A DNA stretch of 64,000 bases, from positions 186,001 through 250,000 of the forward strand of contig JAHLKD010000053.1 of NCBI GenBank assembly GCA_025526935.1, written 5' to 3'. The translations under genes were made by a program, and so were the position numbers. The first letter of the stretch is position 1. Each line of letters begins with the position of its first letter. The notes beneath the pieces are model-generated. The model was not told where the DNA came from and searched no databases. It saw only the letters and a program-made list of their open reading frames with translations. This document shows, piece by piece, positions 1 to 10,700 of the stretch. The DNA comes from Cladochytrium replicatum. Taxonomy: Eukaryota; Chytridiomycota; Chytridiomycetes; Cladochytriales; Cladochytriaceae.

Positions 1-387
1 CTTTTGAATGCAGATGCATCATGATTTCATTTATTGTATTTTCCTTCATAACAGAGAGGACAAGGTTTCTCCACACCTTGTCCTTGCCCCGGCACTGGCC
101 TGCACTTATGATTTCAAACGATTAATTGGACGACCTCGTTCAAATCGTCAACCTTTATAAGAAGAAGCTCGCAGGGGAGAGCTTGTGGCCAGCCTTCCTG
201 AGGAAGACGTTCATTTTTTGGGCACGTAAGCTAGTGATCAATCAAGTCCAAAACAATACCATCAATTCAACATCCCGGAATTGATGGTAAAGACAAGCTC
301 GGTATTTGAAAATCGCTTCCCCACGACCGGGAACAACGCCAATGGTATCTTTGTGGAATATTGAGGACCAGAGGTCATATAGAACCG

Positions 388-630
388 TCAAGTTCCGTGC
401 ACCAAAGATGGATCCTGAGAATTATCCGGATTGCAAACTCAGTATGGTCTGGGAGGAATGCCTGCGAGAGGACTTACCATTCCTGCTGGTGTACAAAAGA
501 CTTCGCCATATCTGTGTCCCATGTGGTTTGTGATTGCCTCCGTCGAGAACTTGTAGCTCAATCCCAGAGAGAACCCGTTTACTGCAGCGGCACATGCGAC
601 CAGAGCGAAAAGAATCCTCGAAGCAATCAT
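388..630 (-). CDS. possible small secreted protein (2 exons)
   Basis: The ATG at 630 opens a reading frame with a typical signal peptide: MIASR, then a hydrophobic stretch rich in Leu, Val and Ala ending near AVNGF. The mature part carries one Cys (FCTPAG). A good splice donor (GTAAGT) follows residue 51 at 478/477, and an acceptor TTCTCAG ends at 415. Splicing gives a stop after eight more residues (59 aa); without splicing the frame stops at 439. I do not recognise the family. The open frame on the opposite strand over 306-533 has no better claim. The signal peptide and donor are visible; the gene itself is inferred. Confidence 0.33.
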
Positions 631-891
631 TGTGTCCACCACGGCATTACGTTGGCGTTGTTAGCACGATCCCTTTCTTTCCCGACATGCAGCAACAAAT
701 TCTTCTATTTTCATAGTATGCTCATTTGCAATGGGATGTAACGCTCGTTACGCTATATTAACGATACGCTCCACTAATTTTTAATTCCTCCTTCTCTTCA
801 GGTTTTGACTCGTCACACTGCAGCAGACACTGATCTTAAACAATCGGAGACAAGAGGAAATCAATAAAAAGAGCACAGCAAACATCAAAGC

Positions 892-3474
892 CTATTCGTT
901 CATTGAAGTCATCTCGTAACCCTCCCGGCCTGCACGACTTCGCCGTTTTGCCGTCACCGTGGTCGATGATGCATTGTTGCTAAAAGTGACACCGTCCTGC
1001 ACTTTCCCGGAAACCGAGAGCGAAGCAGCAAGTGCAGCGGCACGAAGCCGTGGGCGCTGAACAAAATCTTTACCATTACGGAGGATCAGATTTGCCGTTG
1101 CAGCAAGTACAGCAGACCACAGCAAGAAAAATGTGGCGCGCCTCCACAATGATTCTGGTGGCAAAGTTAAGCTCGTCGAGGAGTTTCCATGTCTCTGCTC
1201 ACGTACCGAAGCGCATAAACAATGTTAAAATCACCATGATCAGTGACACGAAGAATGATCCGGAAAGCTGGACAAATCCGTTACGAGATGAAAGCGCAAA
1301 TAACACACAGATCATAAGTACCGCAGTAACTTGGAGGGAGCCAGTCGAGGATACACGGAAAGGTGAACTGGTGCCCACGATAGTTTCGTACACCCCAAGC
1401 ATCAAATCAAAGGCATCCTGGAAACCACCCAGGGTTAACTGAAAGAAAAGAAAGCCATTGGTTACCAGCGCACCTGTCGATTACCATCCATGAAGTTATT
1501 GCGAATGTATCGAACGACAGAATTGACACCATCCTGGAGTGCCCCCATCTTCGTGCGTTTCCCGGTGCGAGTAAAGTCTGTTTTCAAAGCCCCGGTGCCA
1601 GAATACTGACGGCTAACTTCGTCAGCATTGTCTGCCCAGACTATACGACCTTTTTCAGACAAAATCCACCGCTCTTCTCAACGATGCACTCACTGTTTTT
1701 GAATAACGATTCAAAGTCCTTAAGATCCGATATGGTCTGGGATGGCTCCAAAATGCCCATATCGTGAAACTGTATTTCAAGGCTCCTTTTAGCAAGGACG
1801 CTCTGGACCACGTTGGTGCGATCCAAGCAGTCCATGCAGTTTGTGCGCACGACCGAGGTCTGCCCCTTCAAAAGCTGTCCTTTCTCGTTGGTTGCGGAGT
1901 ACCTTCACAAGCGAGAAAATTAAAACATGCTTGCAGTTACATTTTCTAAGCTCACCCCTGCTTCTCAAGGTCATCCCGAATCTCGTCGATCAAAAGAGAA
2001 ATCTTGTCCCACCTCATCTTGCGGCAGTGCTCGTGGAAATCGAACCCAACATACCGCAAGCGGGGGTCACCGAACTCTTCGGATCTGGCTTTGAACGCTA
2101 CTCCTAAAGGCGCCTCATATCCCTTCTGGTTGATCAAGTTGACGGCGATCTGACGGTCGTAGCGCTGGAACTGGTCTTCAAAGTGCTTCTTGAATGAATC
2201 GAGCTGAAGTGAAGTTATAAGTAAGGCGGTCTCATTAATAACGCCCATAAAAAGAGATGCTCACGGTATCAGGACGTTGTTCAATGAGGAGCTGAGGGAC
2301 ATATTTGACGTTAACAATCTGTTTCCAGTAGATCGGAATGCTCCCGCGAGTCTGAATGAATGAGGTCGACTGTTCTCCACTGCCGTAAACAACTAGCTGC
2401 TCTGTCTCGACGAAATTGGCGACGTTTCCTTCCTCGTCAACTCCTCTGACGTGGTATCGAGTGCCGGCCCGGAAAATGCTTCTTCGCGAAAGAAGAGCAA
2501 ATGTGAAAGGTTTGCGGTTAATTGAGGTCCGATGAATCTCCATAACTAGATATTCGAGATGGCCGTTAGCAAATTCCAACGACTTCATGCGATTTGGGAC
2601 ACTTACATCCACAGGTGATCGGCAGGATAAAGTTACCCATCTGTTTATCAACGTAATCACTTAACATACTTAACGCTAAGAAAGATCTTACGTCGCTTTC
2701 CTTGGTCCGGTTGGTCGCATCGATTATCCGTTTAACCAAGAAGTGGTTCCAGAAAAATCTCTGATCTGCCTATTAAACGTTCAAAATGAGTCCCTACTCA
2801 ATGGCTTTATTTTGGAAAGATTACCCGCTTCCACATCGGCCGGTCATCGTTAGGAAGTTGAGTCCGTCTCTGCAGGGTATGAGTGAGCTCAAACTCGGTT
2901 GAAAAGTAGAAACTGCAAGTTGCGAAAAACTGTTCGAGAAGCGATAGAGAAGTAGCGTCGTCCTGGAGCTTTAACCATTTTTGGATTTAAGTCTGAAAAC
3001 ATGCTTCGTTGTTGTTTCACTAACCTCTTCTTCGGTGAGAGCAGTGGCAGGGGTTTGCCGCAATGGCAGAACACCGTGCGTCTTAAGCTTGTAGACAGGA
3101 TGCCCATAGAGCTGCCCGATTCGTGTCCTTTCCTTTATGAGAATAACATGGTCACCTTCACGCAAGGTAAGACGTCATCGACAGCAAGTGGTGGTAGTAT
3201 CAGACCTCCCCGCAGCGACAAAAACCCTACGATTCCAAAACATTGAATGGACTGAGTTGCACCAGAGAGTGGGTCTCGTTTCGGGGGGGCTGCAGAAGCA
3301 GGGTTAATCTTTTGTGGCGACGGGACACAAGCCTGCATACGCACATTCTAAGCTGACATTGCCGGAGTCTCTGTCAATTACAAGGATCTCACGCTGCCTT
3401 CGAGAGTCAGACGAGGCAGGTTCCACAACAACTGCAGAACCGGAGACATGAAGGTTGAGCTGCTCGTAGGGCAT
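892..3474 (-). CDS. SAC1: SAC1-type phosphoinositide phosphatase
   Basis: An ER/Golgi membrane phosphatase that removes phosphate from PI4P and related lipids. About ten exons read minus. The first starts [12 protein letters not shown] (ATG at 3474) and runs to 3345. The Sac domain includes [18 protein letters not shown] and TRGSIPIYW. The catalytic CX5R(T) motif is intact as [16 protein letters not shown] near 1840-1790, followed by [19 protein letters not shown] and TRTGKR. The C-terminus has two hydrophobic segments in the exon at 1199-1405 and one more in the last exon, then a basic KRRSR tail, which matches the membrane hairpin of Sac1 family members rather than soluble synaptojanins. 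Two introns are only about 46-51 nt (for example 3161 downwards). Length is about 630-650 aa, as usual for the family. No frameshift was seen. Confidence 0.93.
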
Positions 3475-3704
3475 TTCTGGCGACAACCGCGGTTGGATTT
3501 CTTCTGATCCGGGGTATAATGGTGTGGCGGTGCTATTGACATAACTTTGAGTAGAACACACAAGAAAGGGACTGTGCGAGGCGGAGCAAGTTTCAAGGAA
3601 GGCTGTTCCTCGAGTTGGTCGTATATTTGTATGGCACCGCCCACTGCCGGGTATTACTGACTGGATAACAAAACACAAATCATGTCAGTCAAGTACGATT
3701 CTAA

Positions 3705-3932
3705 TTAACTTTTAAGAGGAATCATGAATATAGCCCACGATAACTTGACTTGGTGGGCGTTGGCAAACACAAACAACACCCTGAATAAATATAATCAGTC
3801 ATGGATAGATCAGCACGAATCACAGTGCGATACGTACCTGATAAAGATTCCGAAAATAAACTCTCCCGGCACCCCCGAAAGAAGCCGACCACAGCTCCCG
3901 ACACCGCTAGCCAGGATCCCAAGGAAAAACAT
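3705..3932 (-). CDS. possible small membrane protein (about 56 aa)
   Basis: Read minus, an ATG at 3932 starts MFFLGILASGVGSCGR. After an intron (GTACGT donor, TTATTCAG acceptor) it continues with VLFVFANAHQVK and stops at 3705. The product would be mostly hydrophobic, with two possible membrane segments. An upstream intron with a GTAAGT donor near 3990 ends just before this ATG. A TATAAATA lies at 4099-4092. I do not recognise the family. The splice sites are good but the product is very short, and this could also be an untranslated leader of SAC1. Confidence 0.28.
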
Positions 3933-4091
3933 CTGTGAAATACTGTGGTGAGCAAAAGAACAATGATCCAACTAAGACCAAGAAGACTTACCATATACCA
4001 TCGCTGATAGGAACAAAGTCAAGGCGAACAATTGGTGTGACTGGTGGTGCGTGTTGGGAAAAGGTGTGGAATTGAGAGGGCGGATCGTGGC

Positions 4092-4099
4092 TATTTATA
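4092..4099 (-). promoter_or_regulatory. TATA-box-like element (TATAAATA)
   Basis: A perfect TATAAATA read on the minus strand, about 100 bp before the first plausible splice donor of the small transcript at 3705-3990 and about 600 bp before the SAC1 start. Which transcript it serves cannot be told from sequence. Confidence 0.3.
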
Positions 4100-4220
4100 C
4101 AAAAATGGATGGTCTGCCCCATAAAAACGGGGGCATGCCCACACTTATCGAAGGATTTCAGTGTAGTCCGTTTTTCAAAGCGTTTACTTCCAGGAGCCGA
4201 GAGTCGTATGCCGGGTTTGT

Positions 4221-5352
4221 TCACGTACGTTGAATTCGTTCAGAATAAGATCGGAGTTCATTCTTACCTGTCGCATTTCCTGTAGACTTGTCTCCCCTTT
4301 TCAGACAGTTAGGTATCATATGTCCTGCTTCGCAGCAGTAGAAACATTTTCCTGCACGACGAAGTTCTTCTCGGTCAGTATCGGTAAGTTTCTTGTATTG
4401 TGTTTTCATGGAGTCGAGATCCTTCGGAGTAAGTCCGCTCGAAGAAGTGTTGGATGAACAAGACGAAGTGCAGGTTCCAGAAATGTTTGATCATGAAGAT
4501 GATTTCGTATCAAACTTCTCACTGCGATTGTTGGACGATTTGTAAGCCTCGACTTCATTTAACTTGTTATCGATTTCGACAGTGCGTTTCTGGAACAATG
4601 CTAAAGTCGCAATCGCGGATGGAACCTGTTGAGCCATGGATTTCTGGATTTCGGGTTCAAGCCATTCTTGAAGTATCGTAAAACAGCAACAGCTGGATTT
4701 CGGGTCTCAAGCCTTACTTGAAGTATCGTAAACGAGCAACATCGGAATCTTCAGAGTAACGACTGAACTCAGGCCAGTAAGCACAAACCGATTTGGTTTG
4801 ACTAAGAGATTAGATCTTCTTCTGCGCAAAGGTGACAACGTCATATTCTCCATAGAGTTTGACGATTTATGTTTGGAGAGTGTCAAAGTAAGAGGTTTGT
4901 CCTAATTCTTTTCTGAGAATAGCTCTTCACGTAGCCTTGAACCAGTCTAGAGCACTGCCAGTCATCCAAGATTTCACAACAATGACCTTGATCTCATCAG
5001 AATGGTAACGTTTAGCTTCGACTTTGAACTTATCGTTAACCTGAAAAATAAAGGTTCGTGTTTTTGATCGAGCACCATTGAAACGATTGGGGTCTTCGAT
5101 TTTCCGAGGAGAGGAAGATGAAGATTTTTGAGCGGCGATAACTTCTTTGATTTTCCACCAGAAATCTTTGAAGTTAGTATCTAAAGCAGACATCCTGTCG
5201 TCTAAGGCTTCTGATTGTTTCGTCACTTTATCATCAAAAGCCTTTCCTTCAGTGATGAACTGATTGAAGCGGGTTGTCAGTTCTCCAAGGTGATTCGTGA
5301 GACCTTCAATAGTGGGAGCAAGAGTGGGAGCTTGCTCATTGTCATCCACCAT
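4221..5352 (-). mobile_element. Ty3/gypsy-type retrotransposon relic (Gag only)
   Basis: Read minus, the relic starts with an ATG at 5352. An open Gag segment (to 4927) has a coiled N-terminal half, then PNRFNGARSKTRTFI and TGSALDWFKA, typical of the Ty3/gypsy capsid. It continues in broken frames (LYGEYDVVTFAQKK, SVCAYWPEFSRYSED, VARLRYFK) and ends with a CCHC zinc knuckle at 4409-4221: CFYCCEAGHMIPNC, spacing C-x2-C-x4-H-x4-C. No protease, reverse transcriptase or integrase is seen, and no flanking LTR pair was recognised. A 49-bp tandem duplication lies inside. The element is dead. Confidence 0.8.
4644..4741. repeat. 49-bp imperfect tandem duplication inside the Gag relic
   Basis: Units 4644-4692 and 4693-4741 both begin CTGGATTTCGGGT and share TTGAAGTATCGTAAA before a GCAACA end. 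They differ at a few positions, so the duplication happened after or during the decay of the element. Confidence 0.85.
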
Positions 5353-6219
5353 GGATTCGCACCGGAGAGTTCACGATACTAATCTGGGAGTTTTGTTATT
5401 CTGTAAGGAACCGCTTGCCTTAGTCGAGAGAGAGTTTAACCAGATTAGAAATACCTCGTGGAGAGTTTGAGATTTTGTGCGAGAGTTTTAAGATAATAAA
5501 ACTCAAGTACTAGTGAGTTAAGCGGTCAAATAAAATAACAAGAACGGTGAACGGTCAAACAGTCAAACGGTCAAAAGTGGAATAGAAATCAAAATGTAAA
5601 AAAGAAAATATCAAATGTTAAAAGAAATAACATCAGAAAATGTGATATTTCATCACAGCACGCCATGCTGGATATGGATAAAAATGCAAGGAACTAGTTT
5701 CTACAAATGGATACGAAGCGATGAGAACATTGTTATGTGTGGTTATAGATGTTGACTCCGAGCCAAACCGTGAGTGCAGGGACCACTTTATAGCAGCATT
5801 CATTTGCTGAAAGAATTCTCGATCTTCTGATTGTCTTCACAGGCCAGATATTGTCGCTCACCGCTCGCCTGTGAAGAACTAATGTCGTTACGTTTGTCTC
5901 TTTTGTCAAGATGTACCTTGAACAGCACTTTATCGATCACTCCTACATGGAACTGACAATCTTCCAAACATGAAAGGTGATTTTGCTTTGGACCAAAACC
6001 GTTTTCAAATCTGGTCACGTCACAGCTACATGCACTTCCAACCATGGAAAATGATTCGTTTCAGGCTTTAGCTCAATCTGACCCGATTCTAGGACAAAAC
6101 ATTCACTGTCACTCTTTTCATGCCATCCGAGATCTTTGACTCGCTGCAAAACCGATGAATCCATCGTCAAATTATTCTAAACGAAGGTCCTGTGATGAAT
6201 TATTCCAAACGAAGTTCCG
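5353..6219. other. AT-rich gap with short repeats, no convincing gene
   Basis: Upstream of the Gag relic. Contains several ACGGTCAAA-type short repeats at about 5522-5576 and a directly repeated 27-28 bp unit at 6170-6197 and 6198-6224 (AATTATTC.AAACGAAG). A 81-codon minus frame with a true ATG at 6045 (stop 5800) is cysteine-containing (CSCDV, CLEDCQF) but matches nothing I know and may be chance. The retroelement leader or LTR may lie here, but no terminal repeat pair was found. Confidence 0.5.
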
Positions 6220-6224
6220 TGATG
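6170..6224. repeat. 27-28 bp direct tandem repeat
   Basis: Two adjacent copies of AATTATTCYAAACGAAGK followed by TCC and GTGATG, differing by three or four bases. It lies just upstream of the kynurenine monooxygenase remnant. Confidence 0.8.
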
Positions 6225-6882
6225 CATATGAGCTCATTGGAACGGACAACCTGCTTTCAGAGTTACCCACAGGGTTCCCTCGTTTATCTCAGAGTATGTC
6301 TCCTATTTCTCAAGATTCAAGAGCAACTTTCTGATGTCTTTTCATATTGTGCCCCCAGTACCACTTGAAGAATAAGTGGTCTTTGTCGGTGACGCAGCTC
6401 ACGCCATCCATGGTCCCGTTCTACGGTCAAGGAATGAGCGGCGGCTTCGAAGACATGAACGCTCTCACAGATGCATTGGACGGAGTATCTCCGACACAAA
6501 GAACCCCACCCCCGCAGAGGTCGAGAGAGCTCTGGACGCATACTCCAAAACCGCACTCCAGACGCCCACGCAATTGCCGATCTTGCACTCCAGAATTACG
6601 CTTAGATGCGCGACTCGGTCGTGAGCTGGTCGTACTTGTTCCGGAAGAGCATGAATAAGCGGATGCCGAAGCAGGAAGTTGTGGTTCCGCTGTACACGGT
6701 GGTGTCGTTCGCGCTGATGCGTACAAGATTGCGTATGACCGGTACAACATGAACTCTAAGGTGTTTGAATTGGTGGTATGATGGGAAGCAGAGTTGGAGT
6801 TACTCCTGCTGTTGGGCTGGCTGTTTTTGCGGCTCGGAAGTATAATGTTCTACACCAGCTGGGGATCTCGTTATCAAACTGA
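6220..6882 (+). pseudogene. kynurenine 3-monooxygenase, broken 3' part
   Basis: The intact enzyme is an outer-mitochondrial-membrane FAD monooxygenase of the kynurenine branch of tryptophan breakdown. Here only the C-terminal half is left, spread over all three frames: AYELIGTDNLLSEF, CPQYHLKNK, VFVGDAAHAIHG (the FAD-binding GD motif), FYGQGMSGGFEDMNALTDAL, NPTPAEVERALDAYSKT, MRDSVVSWSYLFRKSMNK, VVSFALM, then YDRYNMNSKVFELVV and a last hydrophobic VGLAVFAARKYNVL. At least four frameshifts and in-frame stops separate them. No N-terminal Rossmann GxGxxG part is seen upstream. The order of motifs leaves little doubt about origin. Confidence 0.82.
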
Positions 6883-7146
6883 GGAAAATGATGTCGAACT
6901 CAAATGTAATTGTGTGCTCAAGATGTGACAGGAAACTCCAAGTGCTTCAAAAAGTGTCCTGAAATCAAAAGGCCTGCTTGGTTCTGAAGAAAATTATGGT
7001 ATGCCCTTTCGTGCGAGAAGGCCGTGAGAAGGATTGCTGGTGCGAAGAGACTCTGACGCAATCGAATGAACCACCTGTCCTTGACCACACATAAAAATCA
7101 TCCTCCGCAGTTCGGGAGTGCTGGATCACCGCGGTTCGAGCGCAAT

Positions 7147-7285
7147 TGATCCGGGGCATAATCGTGTGGCGGTGTTGGACATCATCAGGAAAATGTTTAA
7201 GCCGAAAGAACCACAACAACACCACGAGACCACCAGAGAAAGGGACTGGATAGCCGTTCAACCAACCACAAAGGCGGAGCAAGTT
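7147..7285. repeat. diverged copy of the SAC1 5' flank (other copy 3505-3592)
   Basis: Starts TGATCCGGGGCATAATCG, against TGATCCGGGGTATAATGG at 3505. It then shares GTGTGGCGGTG, AGAAAGGGACTG and GGCGGAGCAAGTT in the same order and orientation, with extra sequence in between. No coding frame is convincing here. Confidence 0.55.
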
Positions 7286-7790
7286 CTACGGATTTGTTTT
7301 CTCTTCATTCAGTAGGACTTTACCGGCTGACATACTCCCTGCTCACCGGATCGAATAATGTCTAAAATGAGTAGAACCTGTGCTTTTCTCCCATTCAGCC
7401 TCAGGGTGTTGTGAGAAATCAAAATATGACGAAACGTGCTGGCTTACCAATTTTTGATCATGTCATTTGTGAAATTGCCCAAAATTTTTAATACCCACGA
7501 AGCGTTCGGTGCGTGGCATGTACGTAGCATGGAGGGAAGCCAGTCCATAGCTGTGCTCAAGTCAAGGGACAACCTCGACCATTCCCCATATTCCACCTCT
7601 GCGGCCTCAACGGCTGAAGTCTGGCAAAACTGTGAAAAATAGGGGGGGGTGGGTGCAAAATTTGTGCCTCAATTTTTCCAATAATGGCCACATGGGACGG
7701 GGTTTTGTGCAAAATAATATTGTCTGTTTTTAAAAAGATGGAATTTCCCCTCAGTCTGTTCAAGTTTGTCTGCGTGAATCAGCTTTAGAC

Positions 7791-10700
7791 ATGGCAAACG
7801 ACATAGATAGAGAGGCCGGAACAGTCAATAGATCGGACGAGAACCTTACTTCACCATACGCCGAGGAGAAGCAGCCGTGGTACATTCGTCGGAAACGATG
7901 GTTGATCTGCGGAGTTGTTACCCTCGTTTTCCTTGCCATCTTCCTCCCCATTCTTTTCCTTGTCATTATCCCCAAAATCATTCAGGTATTTAACTCGTAA
8001 GAGAATCGAATGAAGTTTCTGACTACTTCTTGTATCAGGGCATTGTCGATGCTTCAGTTATTAACTTCAACTCGGCTGGCCTTTCAAACGTTACTGCTAC
8101 ATCGTTCACGTTGACTGGAAACGGAACTATTGCCAACACAGGTTTGTACACATATTTTGATGAAAGGAAATTGATGCGCTTACACTGTCTTCTGCAGGAT
8201 CTATTCCAGCTGACATCTCTTCTGAGGGTCCAATTTCATTGTACTGGCAAGGAAAGCTCCTTGGATCTCTCCCAAGTCTTCCAGACATCTCCGCTGGTCA
8301 CGGCGGTGACACTCCGTTGGTTATTTCGAACACTGTGACTGTTTCCAACGAGGACAATTTTGCAAACTTCGCTGCGTACCTGCTTAACAACAAAAACTTC
8401 ACCTGGGTTTTGACTTCCACTGTCACTGTGAAGGCGTTGGGTATTCCCTTCCGAGGAATCTCGCTCAACAAAACGGTCACTTTGAACGCTGCAGACAAGT
8501 TCTCCAACGTTGCCATCCAGTCTTTCGACATTCCCGGAGACTCTGCTGATGGAAAGGGCATTGCATTGAAGGTCGCAACCTCAATCACCAACCCCTCTGA
8601 CATTGACTTCGACCTCGGTGATGTTACCTTCACTCTTACGTACTCCGACCAGGCCGTCGGAACTCTTGTCGGAAATGCTGTGAAACTGAAGAAGGGAGAA
8701 AATGTGCTGTCTTTGAGTGGATCTCTCCAGGCAACCACCCCAGAAGGTCTTAGCGCTGTCGGAAAGCTGGTAAGGTCGAATCTCAGTATATGTTACTTTG
8801 ACTGACGCTTTGTTTGCAGTTCTCAAACTACATTAAGGGTCAGGCTTCGCTCACCAAGGTCATTGGAAAGTCGGCGTCCAACAACAACGTTAACATTCCC
8901 TGGTTGAGCTCTTCTCTGACTGCCCTTGAGTTGTTGGTCGTTCTTCCTGGAAAAGCATTCAACATCATCACTGCCATTAGCCTTGGTAACGTTGATGTCG
9001 ACATCAGCCCGGAGACTGCGTACAGCCCTACTCTGTCTGCTCCTACAATTCGTGCCAACTACCAACTTCCCTTCCCCTTCACTGCTACTCCTCTCCAGGC
9101 TGGCCAGAACCTTCAGCTCATCGGCGGTGGTGGCCCCATCGGTACCTTGAGCACTCCTCTTGCTCCTGTCAGCGGCACCGAGCCCAACGTCATCATTCTC
9201 AGCATCTCAGCTCCCCTCGTTTCTTCAGACAACACCAACTTCGAGGCGTTCTTCTCCGCTGTCACCAACACAGACTCCGTCTCGTTCAACTTGAACGGTA
9301 CCGTTGACACCGTTGTCAGGACCGCCACTGGTGACATTCAGCTCACCGGCATCCCCGTCAATGTCGCCACGTCCCTCGCTGGTTTGAACGGTTTGAAGTC
9401 TGCCCCCGTCGGAATCTCCAACGTCGTCGTTGCTGGCGGTGACCCCAACGGAATCACCATTAACACTGACACCTCCCTCAACAACCCGTCCACATCCAAG
9501 ATCACTCTCAACTCTGACGCCGTCTTTGACTTGTACTACCAAGACTCGAACATTGGGAAGGTCACTCTTCCTTCGCTTGTGCTTGACCGTGGTGACAACA
9601 ACCTCGGCGCAGTTGTCTACTACAGCCCTGCTAGTGGTGCAGAGGCTGCCGGCAAGGCTTTCCTTACTGCCTACGTCATGAACCAGGATATAACTGTGGA
9701 CATTCGCGGAAACGCAGACTCTACCACATCGGTTGAATCGCTGAAGTCGGCCTTCTCGCAGATCTCTCTGTCCGCTGGTATCCCGATCTTAGGCAAGCAG
9801 GTCGTTACCGGAGCCGCTCTCTTCATTCCTGACAACATTGGTTCGACTTCCATCGCCAAGTCCACTGTTACGGTTTCCAACCCCTTCGCCGCCCAGCTCA
9901 CGATCTCGACTATCGACTCGACCGTCAAGTACTCTGGTCGCGCGATCGGTTCCATCCAGAACCTCAACTTCGGTTCCAACCCCATCGTTGTACCTGGATC
10001 CAGCACTGTCAGCCGCGAGGGTATCGATCTCAAGCTCGCTACCGCTGTTGGTGACATTGTCTGGCTCTTGGAGACTGCCGCTGCTGCGAGCAACGTCGAC
10101 CTTGGTGTGCTCAAGCAGCTCCTCGATCTCTTGCTTCAGCTCACTGGCTCGTCCACCAACAAGGTGAAGCGTGCTGAGATCGAAGCCGAGATTGCTGCAG
10201 TTGCTCAGTCAAGCGGGCTTTCTAAGCGTGCCGACGAGGACATCACCAACATCATCTTGAAGGCTCTTGCCGGCCTTAAAGTCGACCTTGACATCACGAG
10301 CTCCCTCAAGGTTGGTGATTACTCCACCACTCTGAGCTTCTCCCAGAACGGCGTCCCTGCTGCCACGGACAGCTCTGTCCTTAAGTTGGTTGGTGCCATC
10401 GGTACTCCGCTTGTGCAGTACCTTGTCGGCCTGTCGACCTTGACCTTCAGCTCTGCCGAACTCCGCGACCTTTCGGACAGCGGTTTCCCGTTGAAGACCA
10501 TTGGAAGGATTGCCAACACCGGTCCTCTCACTGCCTCCATCTCGTTCGACCAGCCCGTAACTGTTTCGTGGTTGAAGCCTGACAACTCCACTCTCACCTT
10601 GGGTACTCTTCCTCTTCCTGCAATTACTGCTGTCCCTGCTGGCGCTGATCTTAACATCGAGGGACGCTTCTCGATCAGCAGTGTCAGCAACTTCGGTATG

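Noticed and set aside
1-387. Plus-strand frame reading KVSPHLVLAPALACTYDFKR
   Set aside because: No start, no homology that I recognise and no splice support; it could be the 3' end of a gene outside the window, but this cannot be shown.
7118-7315. 65-codon plus frame and 105-codon minus frame
   Set aside because: Both overlap the diverged copy of the SAC1 5' flank and lack motifs; treated as non-coding repeat.
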